From contig NC_064680.1 in the NCBI RefSeq assembly GCF_023278565.1, forward strand, positions 1-64,000: a DNA stretch of 64,000 nt. The letters are read 5' to 3'. Below the pieces are notes generated by a model that saw nothing but the letters and a program-made list of their open reading frames with translations, did no database searches and was not told the DNA's origin. This stretch comes from Colletotrichum lupini. Its lineage: Eukaryota > Ascomycota > Sordariomycetes > Glomerellales > Glomerellaceae. The translations under genes were made by a program, and so were the position numbers. Shown here piece after piece: positions 48,523 to 60,300 of the stretch (position 1 is its first letter; the number at the start of each line of letters is the position of its first letter).

Positions 48523-48825
48523 CCTTCACTGATGCAATAAGCGCCTCTTACGCTAGACTTGCCAGAGGGTGTGTCACTTGATGTCCACCAAAATGCAATT
48601 CCGACATAACTTTCTCAAATGGACCCAAATTCACCTTCACAATCTTCAAGATACATCCTTTCTACCCAACGAATCCGACCTCTGCAGCTCAAATATCCCG
48701 AAGTTGTTGTATACTGTTAGTCCCACAACTTTTATAGTACGTCTGACTTTCTTCGTTTGCTCGTCGCTGGGGAGTACTGACATCATCTCTAGTTCTCAAG
48801 CGCAAGTTGACGCATACTTTCAAGC

Positions 48826-48909
48826 ATGGTCGAATGCCCCGCTTGCAAGGGAGAGGGAATGGTTGCCGGATTCATTTGCGGCAGATGCAAAGGAAAAGGC
48901 GAGGTTTAA
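48826..48909 (+). CDS. Mini zinc-finger peptide with two CxxCxGxG modules, 27 aa
   Basis: An ATG at 48826 starts a 27-residue frame ending TAA at 48907. It consists of two CxxCxGxG modules, Cys-Pro-Ala-Cys-Lys-Gly-Glu-Gly and Cys-Gly-Arg-Cys-Lys-Gly-Lys-Gly, joined by nine residues. This is half of a DnaJ-type finger and could bind one zinc. It resembles the larger mini-protein at 45428-45583 in type. A TATA-like TTTTATAG lies about 95 bases upstream. Short length makes it uncertain; it could also be the last exon of a longer gene. Confidence 0.5.
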   Translation: MVECPACKGEGMVAGFICGRCKGKGEV

Positions 48910-49396
48910 CGGACGTACATTAAGCCCATCGCACCAACCTGGAATCCAAGCAACAGGTCGATGAGACCATGATGCAGACGACTTTTGCGACGGATTTTGG
49001 TTGTCGCGGGAAACTGTCTGATATCGGCTGGCTCATGTGAGAAAGCAGGCCTCGGGGTATGAGGGGGAGGTGCAAAATTATCAGCACCTATGGTGCAGCT
49101 AGCACGGGTGCAAAACTAAGGGCACCAGTGCATATCAGTGGCTTCTGTGGGTCCGCCAAGAATTCAATTACGTTACAGTGGATCCTCTAGTCGATCGCCT
49201 ACACAGTCTCAACGGTCGGTAAGTTGGACCGTTCCATGTTGAGAAACGTGATCATTGCATAGATTCGCCAAAATCTCCCGCCAGTATAGAGAATCGGAAC
49301 GGAGTGATCATTGACTGTGGGTGACCCTTGGCTTAGCGAGGCTTAGCTCTATAAGCCATCTCAGTTGTAACGGTGTAACAGGCAAGGCATTTACCA
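48910..49396. other. Intergenic region with TGCACC/GGTGCA sites
   Basis: No gene is seen. Between 49064 and 49137 the motif GGTGCA or its complement occurs six times, similar to the cluster at 45937-46092. The right end holds the promoter of the next gene. Confidence 0.6.
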
Positions 49397-49404
49397 TATA
49401 AATA
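49397..49404 (+). promoter_or_regulatory. TATA box
   Basis: TATAAATA lies 46 bases before the ATG at 49450 and 168 bases before the ATG of the BCS1-like gene at 49572. It is the only good TATA element in this intergenic stretch. Confidence 0.6.
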
Positions 49405-49449
49405 CTTAGAGTATTTCCTTCATCAATCAAAACCTCGGCTCAAACAAGT

Positions 49450-49524
49450 ATGCCCGGTCCATGTCAATGCTGGTGTGATTGTCAAAAATCTGTCGACACT
49501 CAGTGCTCCAACTTCTGCAAGTAG
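49450..49524 (+). CDS. 24-residue cysteine-rich peptide: metallothionein-like or upstream ORF
   Basis: The frame starts at ATG 49450 (context CAAACAAGTATG) and ends TAG at 49522. Six of 24 residues are Cys, at positions 5, 7, 9, 11, 19 and 23; the first four alternate as Cys-x-Cys-x-Cys-x-Cys. That spacing and the size of fungal metallothioneins (about 25 residues) suggest a metal-binding peptide. But the stop lies only 47 bases before the ATG of the BCS1-like gene and both share one TATA box, so it could equally be an upstream ORF in that transcript. Sequence alone does not decide. Confidence 0.45.
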   Translation: MPGPCQCWCDCQKSVDTQCSNFCK

Positions 49525-49571
49525 TGTTGTCAACATTGTCAGACGTAACCACACAACACTCGAGCTACACT

Positions 49572-51083
49572 ATGCATCATCCAGTTCCTCCGACTTCTCA
49601 CCATGTCTCCATGATGGACATCTTCTTTCCAGGATTTACCGGTGCCACCGCAGCGCTCCACCAGCTTCTAGACGGGAATCTGGATAGCTATGCTGGCTTA
49701 TTATGTATCTGCGGATTGCTGGTGTTTTGTACTAAATTTTTATTAGCGACATTCGGGGGTCTTCTAGACACTTACTTGAGTTAGTGGCTTTCCTTTCTTA
49801 GTAACTTATTACATTATTAACCTTTTGTAGCTTTAAGAACTGAAGTCTACGATCCTAATGAGGCTTACGATATATTAGAGTCGTGGGTATCTATCTAAGA
49901 CTTTTTAAGAAACGCTATTTCCTCGCTTACCCATGTTGACAATAGGCAAGGAAGGCCTCTGGGTCTTAGCAACTTAGACATAGCGAATAAAAAACCTCTT
50001 CGATTTATACCTTAGGGAGAGCGACTATCCTTCTAGTATAAGGGGCACTTTCTTAGGCTCTAATATACGTAAAATGAATTATCTCTTTTTTTATATAAAT
50101 CGATTACGATCTCTTACATTGGGCGCTCTTTAAAAGTTCTTTAGGATTTAATAGATAAGTGTCGTCTGGAGTATCTGAGGTAGTCCGAAGGCAAAACCTC
50201 GATCTTTAAGTACTATAATAATAACTAGAAAAAAACTACTACTCAGGATATTAGACCGATCGAAACCGTTATTATAAATAAAGAGTTAAAGTAGATACTC
50301 CTTAAAGATATCCGGTCCTTCCTCGACCCTAAAGCTCGCTCGTAGTACGTAAAACGTAGGCTACTATATAAAAGGGGCTACTTAATATACGGATACCTAG
50401 GAACTAGAAAATCGAGCTTTGGTATATTTATTACGGGTTACTTCTGACTAAATATTTATATTATTAGTCTTATTATAATTAATAATAAGTACTTTAATAT
50501 TTTATTTAGGGAGCTCCCTTAATACTATATTGTTTTACTAAAGGACGTTAACGTAGTTAATATATTACTATTTTAAAATATAAATATAAAAAATTTTAAC
50601 TTAAGGTTAGAGGTTTTATAGCGGTTATTTAAATTATATAAAACTATTTTATTCTTTAAACTTCTAAACGTCCTTAACGGTATAGTTTTATAAAATAAAT
50701 ATATTCTTATAATAACTATAAATTATATAAAGTATCTTAATAACGCGCTTATATAATTAAGCTACGTTAATAAAAAGATCGAACTTTAGCTTATTAACGC
50801 TAATGTAACTTAAAAGCTCTTTTATTATATATTTAAATAATCATAAAAAGAGCTTTTTAACTTAGAAAAGTAAGATAGTAATAACTAAAAAGTCTAGTAA
50901 TTAGCTATTTAGTTTATAGATATAATACCTAAGCTCGAGTTTAGCCCTATAGACATTCTATCTTTCTTTTTAACAAACAGGGACTCTCCTTCAGGGGTTT
51001 TAGATAAAATAGAGAGATAGGTTTCCCGTACTAGAGGGGAGAAAGCACTGAGAAGGGGTGGATCTTGGTCTCAGAGCGATTGA
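49572..51083 (+). pseudogene. BCS1-like AAA-ATPase gene, clean exon 1, RIP-mutated exon 2
   Basis: Exon 1 (49572-49779) encodes an intact BCS1-type N-terminus with a membrane segment and the Gly-Asn-Leu-Asp-Ser-Tyr-Ala motif. A 51-bp intron (49780-49830, GTTAGT, ATTAAC, TTTTGTAG) leads to exon 2, which reads in one frame to the TGA at 51081-51083, 486 residues in all. Exon 2 shows Arg-Ser-Leu-Lys-Val-Leu, Asp-Ile-Arg near 50255, a Walker A now Gly-Tyr-Leu-Gly-Thr-Arg-Lys-Ser-Ser (50391-50415), a degenerate Walker B, and a C-terminal Leu-Glu-Phe-Ser-Pro box. More than ten TAA/TAG stops interrupt it, but no indel occurs. The last 25 codons, after about 51005, are clean again. Intact members are membrane-anchored AAA-ATPases related to the mitochondrial complex III assembly factor; fungi have many paralogues. 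Confidence 0.85.
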
Positions 51084-51624
51084 ATTTGGGTGATATGTGT
51101 GCATAGTCTTGTTTTACAACTGTCCCTGACTCCTTAGTGAACATTGAACCTTCAGATAGCGTAATTTGTTCGACACATATTCTGGGCTCACCTTTCCGTG
51201 TATTTTTTACCTGACCATAATTTACCTTTGGCCAAGACGCACATTAGTCTTTCAGATGACTGGGCATGCTGTACATGGCAAAAAAGTTCAAGGAAATGAA
51301 TAATTAGAGGCGTTTTGTGTGTGGTTCCTTAGCAGCTCAAATCCAGTCGCTAAACATTTCAGAAGAAGAGCATCGGCAAGAAATGTTCCTGATCGTGCGT
51401 GAACAGGCAATTCCGCATCTGACAAGAACTCGCTCTAGTCCATGGAAAATTTATCCCCCCCCCCCCCTCCAACCCCCACGGCTGCGGGGGAACGTAGCTT
51501 CACCGCCTCCAACCGCGAGGTGCCCACACAGGAACCGCATCCACATAAACCCTCTTAATCCTCTGCTCTTCCACCCAAACCGGCGTAAACAGTCAAACAT
51601 CATTGCTCAAGTCCCCGCCCTACA
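51084..51624. other. Island 3 left flank with a poly-C tract
   Basis: GC-balanced DNA between the BCS1-like gene and the kinase relic. A run of C interrupted by one TCC occurs near 51456. Open frames here have no recognisable domain. The kinase promoter should lie here. Confidence 0.5.
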
Positions 51625-52422
51625 ATGTCCGACAACCATCCAAGGCCGAACATGGTTCCCCATACGAGCGATGGCCACAACGATGAAATACCATCTTTGA
51701 ATCAAAAGGGTGACTTCGTCGCGATAGGCTCAACATCCTATGTTGAGCGTTTGCCAAATGGCACTATCATCAAGACGGCCTGGCCCGGAGGCGACCGCGC
51801 CCACCAGCGACGCCGCGAAATCGCTACAGAGGCCGAGATATACGATCGACTTGGTGAACATCCTTGCTTAGTGAAAAAGAAGGCTTGGAACCTAGACGAA
51901 TACGCCTTAACCTTAGAAGATATGCCCAACGGAACGCTTAAAGACTTTCTGGAGTCTCACACGGATGTGCCGGTAGAACAGCGATAGTAATGGGTAACTG
52001 AGGCGATTAAGTGCGTTAAGCTTTTACACAGTTCGACTGTTCTTTATTACGACATTGGACCACACAATTTCCTCCTAGATGACAGTCTCTATCTCAAAAT
52101 CATCGACTTTTCTGGGTCATCCGTCGACAGCTCCCACACTAAGATCAACCCTGGGACTCAATACGCAGCCCCTTTACCAGACCGCTCCTTATAGTCGACC
52201 CTAATAGTCAAAAGCGACCTTTTCAGTTTAGGATCAACGATTTACTACATTATGACGGGCAAAGCTCTATTTCAGGAATTTCAAAGCGGAGAAGTTCGGG
52301 AGATATATAACAACCGAGAATTTCCAGACTTGACTAGCGTACCCCATGCAGGTCTTATTTTAGGCTGCTGGTCCCAGAGTTTCGAGTCCGTAGACGGGCT
52401 GCTTTCTTTCTTGGACATCTGA
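51625..52422 (+). pseudogene. Small Ser/Thr kinase gene, decayed, three in-frame stops
   Basis: From ATG 51625 one frame of 265 codons runs to TGA 52420-52422 without frameshift. Stops occur at 51985 (TAG), 51988 (TAA) and 52192 (TAG), each explained by a single transition at a Gln or Trp codon. Before the first stop the N-lobe has a Gly-Ser-Thr-Ser-Tyr-Val loop, Ile-Ile-Lys, and the hinge Leu-Glu-Asp-Met-Pro-Asn-Gly-Thr-Leu. After it come the catalytic loop, now Tyr-Tyr-Asp-Ile-Gly with Asn five residues after Asp, Ile-Asp-Phe-Ser in place of DFG, Pro-Gly-Thr and a Phe-Ser-Leu-Gly-Ser helix. Short fungal kinases of this layout are common in subtelomeres. It cannot make a full product. Confidence 0.78.
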
Positions 52423-53290
52423 CCAAAAGATGAAGACTTTGTGTCTTGCAAACTCAGGCCAAATGGGGGTAGTGTCTGGATGCATCGTGCTACTAGAGGT
52501 GTTGGATTCTGAGCAGTAGGCAGAAAAGTGGACATAGAAGGCGGTAGCTGCCCATTGGAGGGCGACTTTTATTCTCGCCGGGCTGACGGAGTCGCTGGCA
52601 TGTATTGGCTGCTGGAACTGGAACACGGCAGTGTTCTAGCGAAACAGGGAACTCCGAAAGGGACAGAGATACACATGGTCAATGCGCAAACAACCAGAGG
52701 ATGGTAGCTTGTCCACTCTTGTTTCGCGGGGAGACGGCTAACCGGACGGGGCACGGCAGGATGATTCCCCCATTGAAGTGGATCGACATGGGTTAGACGG
52801 AGCCTGTCGGTGGTGGGCCGGTATGCCTTGGTATAGGTGAGATGGATCTTATTTTTATGGTTCTCTCTGAATCGATTTAGAGATTAAGCCTGAATGAATC
52901 GCCGACTGTCATCTGCTTGCATATGTTACATTCCATTAGTTACTCTAGGTTCCCCTCAATCTTCCGGTATCGTCCTCCTACGAGAACACTTCCTAGGAAC
53001 CTCCCTGATTCATCTTAGGTCAGATTTCAGCCTTAAGCCATGCTGCTTTGCCTGCATTATGTTCTGGAAGAACCTATTGCTGGTCTTACTGCGACCTCAA
53101 AGGCTGCTATCATCGCAGCTCGAATTCTTGAGTCCAGGAGCCTCCTCCGGCCTCATTCTCAGGACGTGTCTAACAACGACGTTAATTTTTTGGATCAGGG
53201 CCGAGTGCCTGCTTCAGCGATGAGCCTCCCATTCTTCGATCCTGAGCACTGATCCGACCATCTAATCAATCTAACAAAGATCTAGGAGAT
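52423..53290. other. Stretch without an assignable gene
   Basis: GC-balanced DNA between two kinase sequences. A 70-codon plus-strand frame at 53040-53252 reads somewhat like protein (Ala/Leu/Ser-rich, ending Phe-Phe-Asp-Pro-Glu-His) but has no partner exon or domain I recognise. Other frames on both strands look accidental. Confidence 0.5.
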
Positions 53291-54131
53291 TCAAGGTGTC
53301 TGGCGGAACTCGACAGCACTCTGCCCAGCTTGGATTCGAAGCTTGCTTTTAGGCTCTAACATCCGATAGACGAGGCCTTCAATCTCATCATTACGACTCA
53401 AACCTTCCCTAGCGCGAGAGACAAAGCCAAGCCAATCCATCATGTGCCTCAGGGCTACGTTATCTCGGGATTTCAGATCCCTGATTAGCCAGCTCTTTCT
53501 TGCCTTTTCAGGAAGGCTGATCTTTCCCACCACGTAGAGCATCGTGACGCCTAAAGCCCATATGTCGCCTGGTGCGCCACGCGTCCCTTCGGTGATAAGG
53601 TCTGGAGGAACATACCACGGCGTGCCACCTGTTGAATGCTTTTCTCGGCTGTACATAGCCAAACCGAAATCAAGTAGGACAGCGCCTCGTTGGGGAGAGT
53701 AGGCGATGTTGGCTGGTTTGATGTCGTTATGGATCACCGGGACCTGTCGAGACGACAGATATGTCAAGGCGGACGACATATCACGGAGAATCGCGTAGGC
53801 GTCCGCAGCCGAAAAGGGAGAGTTGATGCCGCGGCTAAGTGACGGGGGAAGGTGCTCTTCGTACATTGCGAGGAGACGGCCGTCAAAGGCTTGAAGCGAT
53901 ACGATCCTTTCCTACAAGTGGTAAAAGTAGCTTAGTAGCGCGTGCGAACATATATAGGATTCTAGTAGCACGACCTACATGATGTAACTTTTCTAGGAAG
54001 CATTTCTCTCGTTGCCAAATCCCCGCGCACCGAATGAGTTCCCTGGTCTCGTTTCCCTCGTATCGGGTGACTTTAATAACAATCCTTCCTAGCAATCCCG
54101 AGTGTCTAGTAGTGAATAAGCTGGCTGATAG
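53291..54131 (-). pseudogene. Kinase gene, catalytic half, separated from its N-terminal half by an LTR element
   Basis: The minus-strand coding sequence enters from the LTR at 54131 and continues as Leu-Ser-Ala-Ser-Leu-Phe. Exon part 54131-53979 holds the N-lobe with Ile-Val-Ile-Lys (ATP lysine). A 67-bp intron (53978-53912, GTAGGT, CTACTAAG, CTTGTAG) follows, and the exon 53911-53291 holds the rest: His-Asn-Asp-Ile-Lys-Pro-Ala-Asn catalytic loop, Leu-Asp-Phe-Gly, Gly-Thr-Pro-Trp-Tyr-Val-Pro-Pro-Asp in the APE position, and a C-terminus Phe-Arg-Gln-Thr-Pro. The catalytic residues are present. There is no ATG of its own: the start is at 62575, beyond the 7.3-kb element. See the N-terminal half at 61479-62575. 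Confidence 0.87.
54127..54131. repeat. Left target-site duplication (GATAG)
   Basis: Five bases adjoining the left LTR. It differs from the right copy AATGG at two positions, both G/A transitions, and both are one change from GATGG. The left change (TG to TA) is of the RIP type. Confidence 0.75.
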
Positions 54132-54340
54132 TGTCAATAGGTATATAACATAGGGAAGAAGCTTATAGAGGCTAACTACTATTAGGGTCTAAAAAATAAA
54201 TTATTAAAATCTACCCTTCCCTCGAAGTATATTATTAATACTCTATATATACCTAAACTACTCCTTTATTACTTAGTCCCCCTCTTTATACCCCCTAAGC
54301 TATCCCTTAATTAATAAGGCTTAATTAATAAGGCCTAATA
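54132..54340 (-). repeat. Left LTR (element 3' LTR)
   Basis: 209 bases beginning TGTCAATAGGTATAT and ending GGCCTAATA. It aligns without length difference to 61270-61478, including a 30-base stretch around TTAGTCCCCCTCTTTATA that is identical. It is more heavily mutated at its right end than the other copy. Confidence 0.93.
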
Positions 54341-57300
54341 GGGTACTCCCTCTCGTAAACTTCGTCCTAAAGCTTATTTATAGTTCATATATACTATATT
54401 AATCCCTTACTTAAAAAGTCCTTAAATATATAATATAAAAGTAAGTATAAGTAGTGCTTATTAACCTAAATATAAACCCCTTATTCTAAGTAATAACCCT
54501 ATAATTTTATACCTAAGTCGCTCTTATTTATAAGCCGTCCTTATAACTATTAATACCTAAATAATCGTTACTTTACTTTTATTTATTAATATTAACCCCT
54601 TTTTAAGCTATTATAATTCCGAATTCTTTTTATTTTTTTTATTTATAATTATCCTTTTTATATATAGTTTTTTATTTTTATTAATATCTATACTACTCCC
54701 TTATTATATAAATATTATAATTAATAAATATCTTTTAAATCCCTATTTTTATATACTTCCCGCGCTTAAATAAGTTTTTTATAAAATCGTTCCGTATTCG
54801 TTACTAACTCGTTTTAATATAAATATAGTTCTTAATTACGGAGTTATTATTATTAATAATAGAATAGTCGTTAGTATTATAAGTATACTTAATAATAATA
54901 ATAGTAATAGTTTATTTAAAAAGCTTAATATCCCCTTTATTTACTTTAACCTCGTATATATATTATTACTTATATACTATTTATACTAACTATTATAAAC
55001 TCTTATTAAAAAAAAAAAGTAAACGTTAAAAAGATCGGGGTTAGCTAGGTACGCCCGCTCCCTTACCCCGCTTATATTATATATAAAGTACTCGATCTAA
55101 AAGCTAAGTATTATACTTAGCTAAGTTAGTAATTTATAACCCCTAGTTCGCTCTTTTATTTAATACTTTTCTAAAATCTAGCGTATATTATATTAAAAAT
55201 ATATTGCGCAGAATTATTTTTATAAAAATATAATAAGCGCTTAGTATAATTACTATTTTATTACTTTTTTTACGTATTATATTAATAATATTTTAAGTCC
55301 CTAAGTCCGCGAAATCTATAGTCTAAACTTTATAAAATACTACTCTTATTTCAAATAATAATATTTATAATTTAGAAGTTTATTACTTTATTATCGCTTT
55401 ATTATTATTACTATTTAAGTCGCTAATATTATTTTATAGCTTTAGTAAACTTATTAAATTATTATTAATAATATATAAAGGGCGCTTAAGCGCGCTAATA
55501 AAAAGGCCCGCTTAACCCTTATTATTAATAATAATAATAATAAAGTAGCTATAAGCTCCTCTTGCACTACGTTTTCGTCCTATAATAATATTATAATCGT
55601 ACTACTTCGTACTATTTATAATAAAATACGCCGCTTAAATAATATTTTAACTAGTATATCATTACCCCGCTTATACTCCGTATTTATAACTAATTATTTA
55701 TAAATTCGTTAATAATAAAGAGATTATTTTTTCTATAACGACCTCTAAAATAATAACTAGGGCGGCCCTTCTATATATAAGGGTAGTTCCTTTATAAATA
55801 AGGGTAGTCCTCCCGCACGTTATAAAAATTAGAAAAACGGTTCGTAATTAATATATTTATATTACTTAGTTATAACTATATAGCCCCCTTTTTTTTATTA
55901 TTAATAGTTAGTTTACTATATTATTAAGCTTATTAAGAACTAGGGCGCGCTATTTAATTAAAACTCGTTTTTTATATATATTAATTAACGCTACGTTTTT
56001 AATATACCTAGCTAGCTCTTATATATTTTTATTATCATTTTATCATTTTTATTAAATTAAGTATTATTACCTCTTTTTTAGCCCTTTATATTATATAATA
56101 TTTTTTATTTTATAAAATAGCTCCCCGTTTATATCCTTAATAAATAAGGGCTTTTAAAGGGCTTCTTTAGAATATTAATACGGCTTAAATAGGGATATAT
56201 AAAATATATTATATATTTTATATTACGTTAATATATTTAGTTAGTAAGCGACCCCTATTATTTTAATTATTAATTTAATTTCGAATAGGCCTAAATACTT
56301 ATTAATTAACTTCTATCTAAGACGCTACTTATTAATATCTTTTTAATAATAATACTTAATTATTTACTTTATATAATATATCTATCTTAGCTTTATTAGC
56401 TTATTATTTATATATTTTACGTACTTTTTATATAAGGGGTTATAGAGCTTTTTAATTAACTTATAATCGGGCCGTACGCTCTTTAATTAAGATATTTTAT
56501 ATACTATCTCGAGCCCCCGTTAAAATCGATATAAAATATATAAATAAGAACCTAAGTAGGGCCTTAATAAATACTTTACGGATTACTAAATACTAGGCGT
56601 TATTATATATAAACTTAGCTAAGTAAAGACGCTATGCCTAATTTAATTAGTCCTAAGTATAAAAATAGCAAAAGTATTATTTTAAGTATTAGTTCTATTA
56701 TTCTATTTAACCGTCCGTTTATAAATAGAACATAGTACTAAAATACCTCTTTATTATTAAAAAATAATAAAGATAAGTTTAAAACTTACTTATAAATAAT
56801 AACCTTTTATTAAAAACGATCTTTTTAAGTATTTTAAACTTAGTAAAAATCTTTATAAATAAGAGGTTTATAAATCCTTAGGTTATAAAAGTCGTCTTTA
56901 TAATAATATAGACGCTATATTTTATAAATTAGTTTATTATAATGAGTACTACGTTATAGGGGCGCCTCTTAATTGATATAATTAATATAAATAAGTCCGT
57001 AATAAAGTTTAGTAATATTTCTTATTATAACTTAACTAAGGTAAGTAAGGGGTATAATAAGCTATATAGCTTATAATAATAAGGCTTTGTTCGTTAATAT
57101 ATTATATAAATATTAATATAACTTTTTATATCCCTATTTATTCTATCTTAGTAATAATAGCGTTTTAATAGCGTTATTATTTACTTTATATTATAATATC
57201 TTATTATAAATATATTATAATATACTTTAATAACCTCTCTTTTTAGCCCCTTATATAATAATACGTAAGCGTAACTACTATAATATAATAGCCCTTTTAA

Positions 57301-60300
57301 GTTATATACCTAGCTCTATTATTACTTTTTTCTAATTAAATAAAGCTATTAGTTCTTTTTAATTTACTACTTATCCTTTATAAAAGCGTCTTCTTATTAA
57401 GCGGCCCATAATTAACTTATTATTAATAACCCCTCTTTATTAATTACTATTTTAAATATTCTTATTATATTAAAGTCCTATAAAATAAGTAGCTTATAAT
57501 TTATAGTTTTAGTAATAAGCTTAAGTAGCTCTTTAAGTATTATATTATAACTTTAATACCCTAGGCTTATAGCTTCATTATGCCTTTTAAAGTACTCTTT
57601 AAAATTCCCTCGAACTAGAGCTCTTAACCTCCTTTACTTATTTTTTTATATTATTACTAATTCCGTTTTTAAAATACTTACTATCCTTTCTACTTAAGAA
57701 CCGCTCTTACGGCTTATTTTTATATATTTAATTATTATAACTTTAAGGGGCTCTTATATATTTTTAGTATTATAAAAGTCTTTTTTTATTTTTAATAATA
57801 GCTCCTCTACTCTGCTATTATTACTACTTTTACTATAATTAGGTCTTTATAATAGTCTATTCGCTAGGTTTTTTATACCTAGTTTAAACTTAATTTTAAT
57901 ATTAAACGCTACGAGTTCGTTTAGTTAGCGTAACTATCTCTCGTTTAGTCTTTTTTTTATATTTAAAAACTATAAATTAAAATAATTTATAAATACTACG
58001 ACTTAATCTCAGCTATAAGTAAGGTAATATTGCTAGTTCTTTAGTATATTTATAATAATTAATAGCTCCGTATTTTTTATACCGTAGCGGCTCTCTATAT
58101 TTATTAATTTCCTTAACTTATAAATAATTAGGTACTAATTACCCTTAAATAATTACGTAATTACTAAGCTAATAGCTCGAGCTAAAGCGTTTATTTATAA
58201 CTATATAAGTAGAGTAGGGTTAAAATATTATAATATTAGTACGTTAATAAATATTACTAATAGCTTTTTAAATAATTTTATAGTAGGTATTAATAACTCT
58301 AACTATCCTAGTTTTGCTTTTTTTAATAAGTTTATTAAAAGTACTATTATCTTAGCGTAATTATTAATAAATTTATAATAGAACCCCGTAAATTTAAGGA
58401 ACGTTTATATATTTTTAATACTCTTTAAAAATAGCTAATTTACTATAGCTTTAGTACGCGTAGGTTTTATTTCTATGCCTTCGTTAAATACGATATACTT
58501 TAAAAATCCTATATATAATATATAGAACTTATATTTATTACTATTTAGATATAAGTTCTATTACTATAATCTTTATAATACGCTACGTACGTACTCTTTA
58601 TATACTATATAGTTATTACTATATATTAGGATATTATTTAAGTATATAATATAAATAGTATTAACTAGGCTACTTAGAACGTTATTAATATATACTTAGA
58701 AAGTCGCGGGCGCGTTAGTTAGTTTAAAAAGTATAATTAAGTACTTAAACTACCCATATTTAGTATAAAAAGCCGTCTTTTACTTATTACCTTTAGCTAT
58801 ATATATAGTAATACGCGTTCTTAAGGTTTAGCTTTATAAAAATAGAGGTATTAAATAGTTTATTTAATATTTCTTTAATTAGTAGTAGTAGCGTTCTATC
58901 TTTTTATATAATTTTATTAATCGCTTTATAATTAATATAAAGTTATAGCTCTCCTCTTTTTTTAAATATAAAAAGGATAAGTACTCTTACCGGGCTTATA
59001 AAAGGGTATATCTAGCCCCTAGCCTCTATTTTTATTAAATAGTTATATAAGATCTTAAGCTTATAGTTTAATAATAAATAAATAGGTCTTTAGGGGATAG
59101 GCACTACGTTATTTAACTTAATATAATAGTCGTGCGGTACTTTATTTAGTAATAAAATAGCTTTTTTTTAAAAAAATAAGTTATTAAAATCTTAGTAACG
59201 TAGCTTCTAGTCCTTAGCTATGCTTATTAGTACTATGTCGCTATTTATAGCTAAGTTGATTATAATATATATAAGTATTACTAGAACTAAGTTATTTAGT
59301 AGCCCTTTTTTTAGGGTATCTAAGTAAATATATTATTTATAAATTAAATATTATTACTTCTTTTATTTCTAACTAATTAGCGGGTTGATACCCTCTAGCT
59401 AAGGGAAACTAAGAATAAGTATAAGTACTATAATATTAATTATTATAAAGCGATATAGCTATATCTCTATTACGTAGTTATTATTAATAATTTAAAGCTA
59501 TAAGTAGTAGCTTCTTAATATTTTTATTTATTTACTCTCTATGTTTACTAGCTATAGTAATAAGTAAATTTATAAATTAGCGTTAAAACTATTAAGTAGC
59601 CCGATATTAACTACGTTCCCTTTTACTTCCGAATCGATAAAGGCGCTTAGCTTCTCTTATATATAATTTAAGTATATATAAGTCGGGATATCTAAGCGCC
59701 GCCCTTATTAATCACTAACTACTCTTTTTATTAAAATAGTATTTAAGCTTATTACTAGTCCGCGCTACTTAGCTAGGGTAAGGTTTAATTAATAATTAAT
59801 AGCTTTATGCCCCTTTTAATTATATTTATAATATATAACGCTTAAGTAGCTATTAATAAAGTACCCGGTTTTACTATAATTATAGTATTATTAATATTAC
59901 TTTTATAGTTACGGGCATTCCCTTATAATATAACTAGTCTCTTTATAATTATAATACGTAATATCCTTACTAAGTAAGTTATAATATATTCTTTACGTAT
60001 TTAACTTATTAATACCCTAATATCTTCTTATTAGCTCGTTTAAGTTTAAATTAAAATATTATTTAAGGGACGTTTATAAGCTCCCTATTAATAACAAGGA
60101 TTATTTAATACGTCTTATTAATAATACTAACTATAAGCGAGATTATAAAAGTTCTATTTATAATATTATTATAAAGCGTAGTTCGGGCTATAGCTTATTT
60201 ATTAGCATAGAGATTTTTTATTTCTTCATTAAAATATATTTTAGTTTTATTTCGAGCTTATCAATATAGCTAATAAACTCGTTAACTTTCTCTTTTTAAC

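Noticed and set aside
53040..53252. 70-codon plus-strand frame before the kinase
   Set aside because: It looks weakly protein-like but has no recognisable domain or partner exon; left as a possible remnant only.
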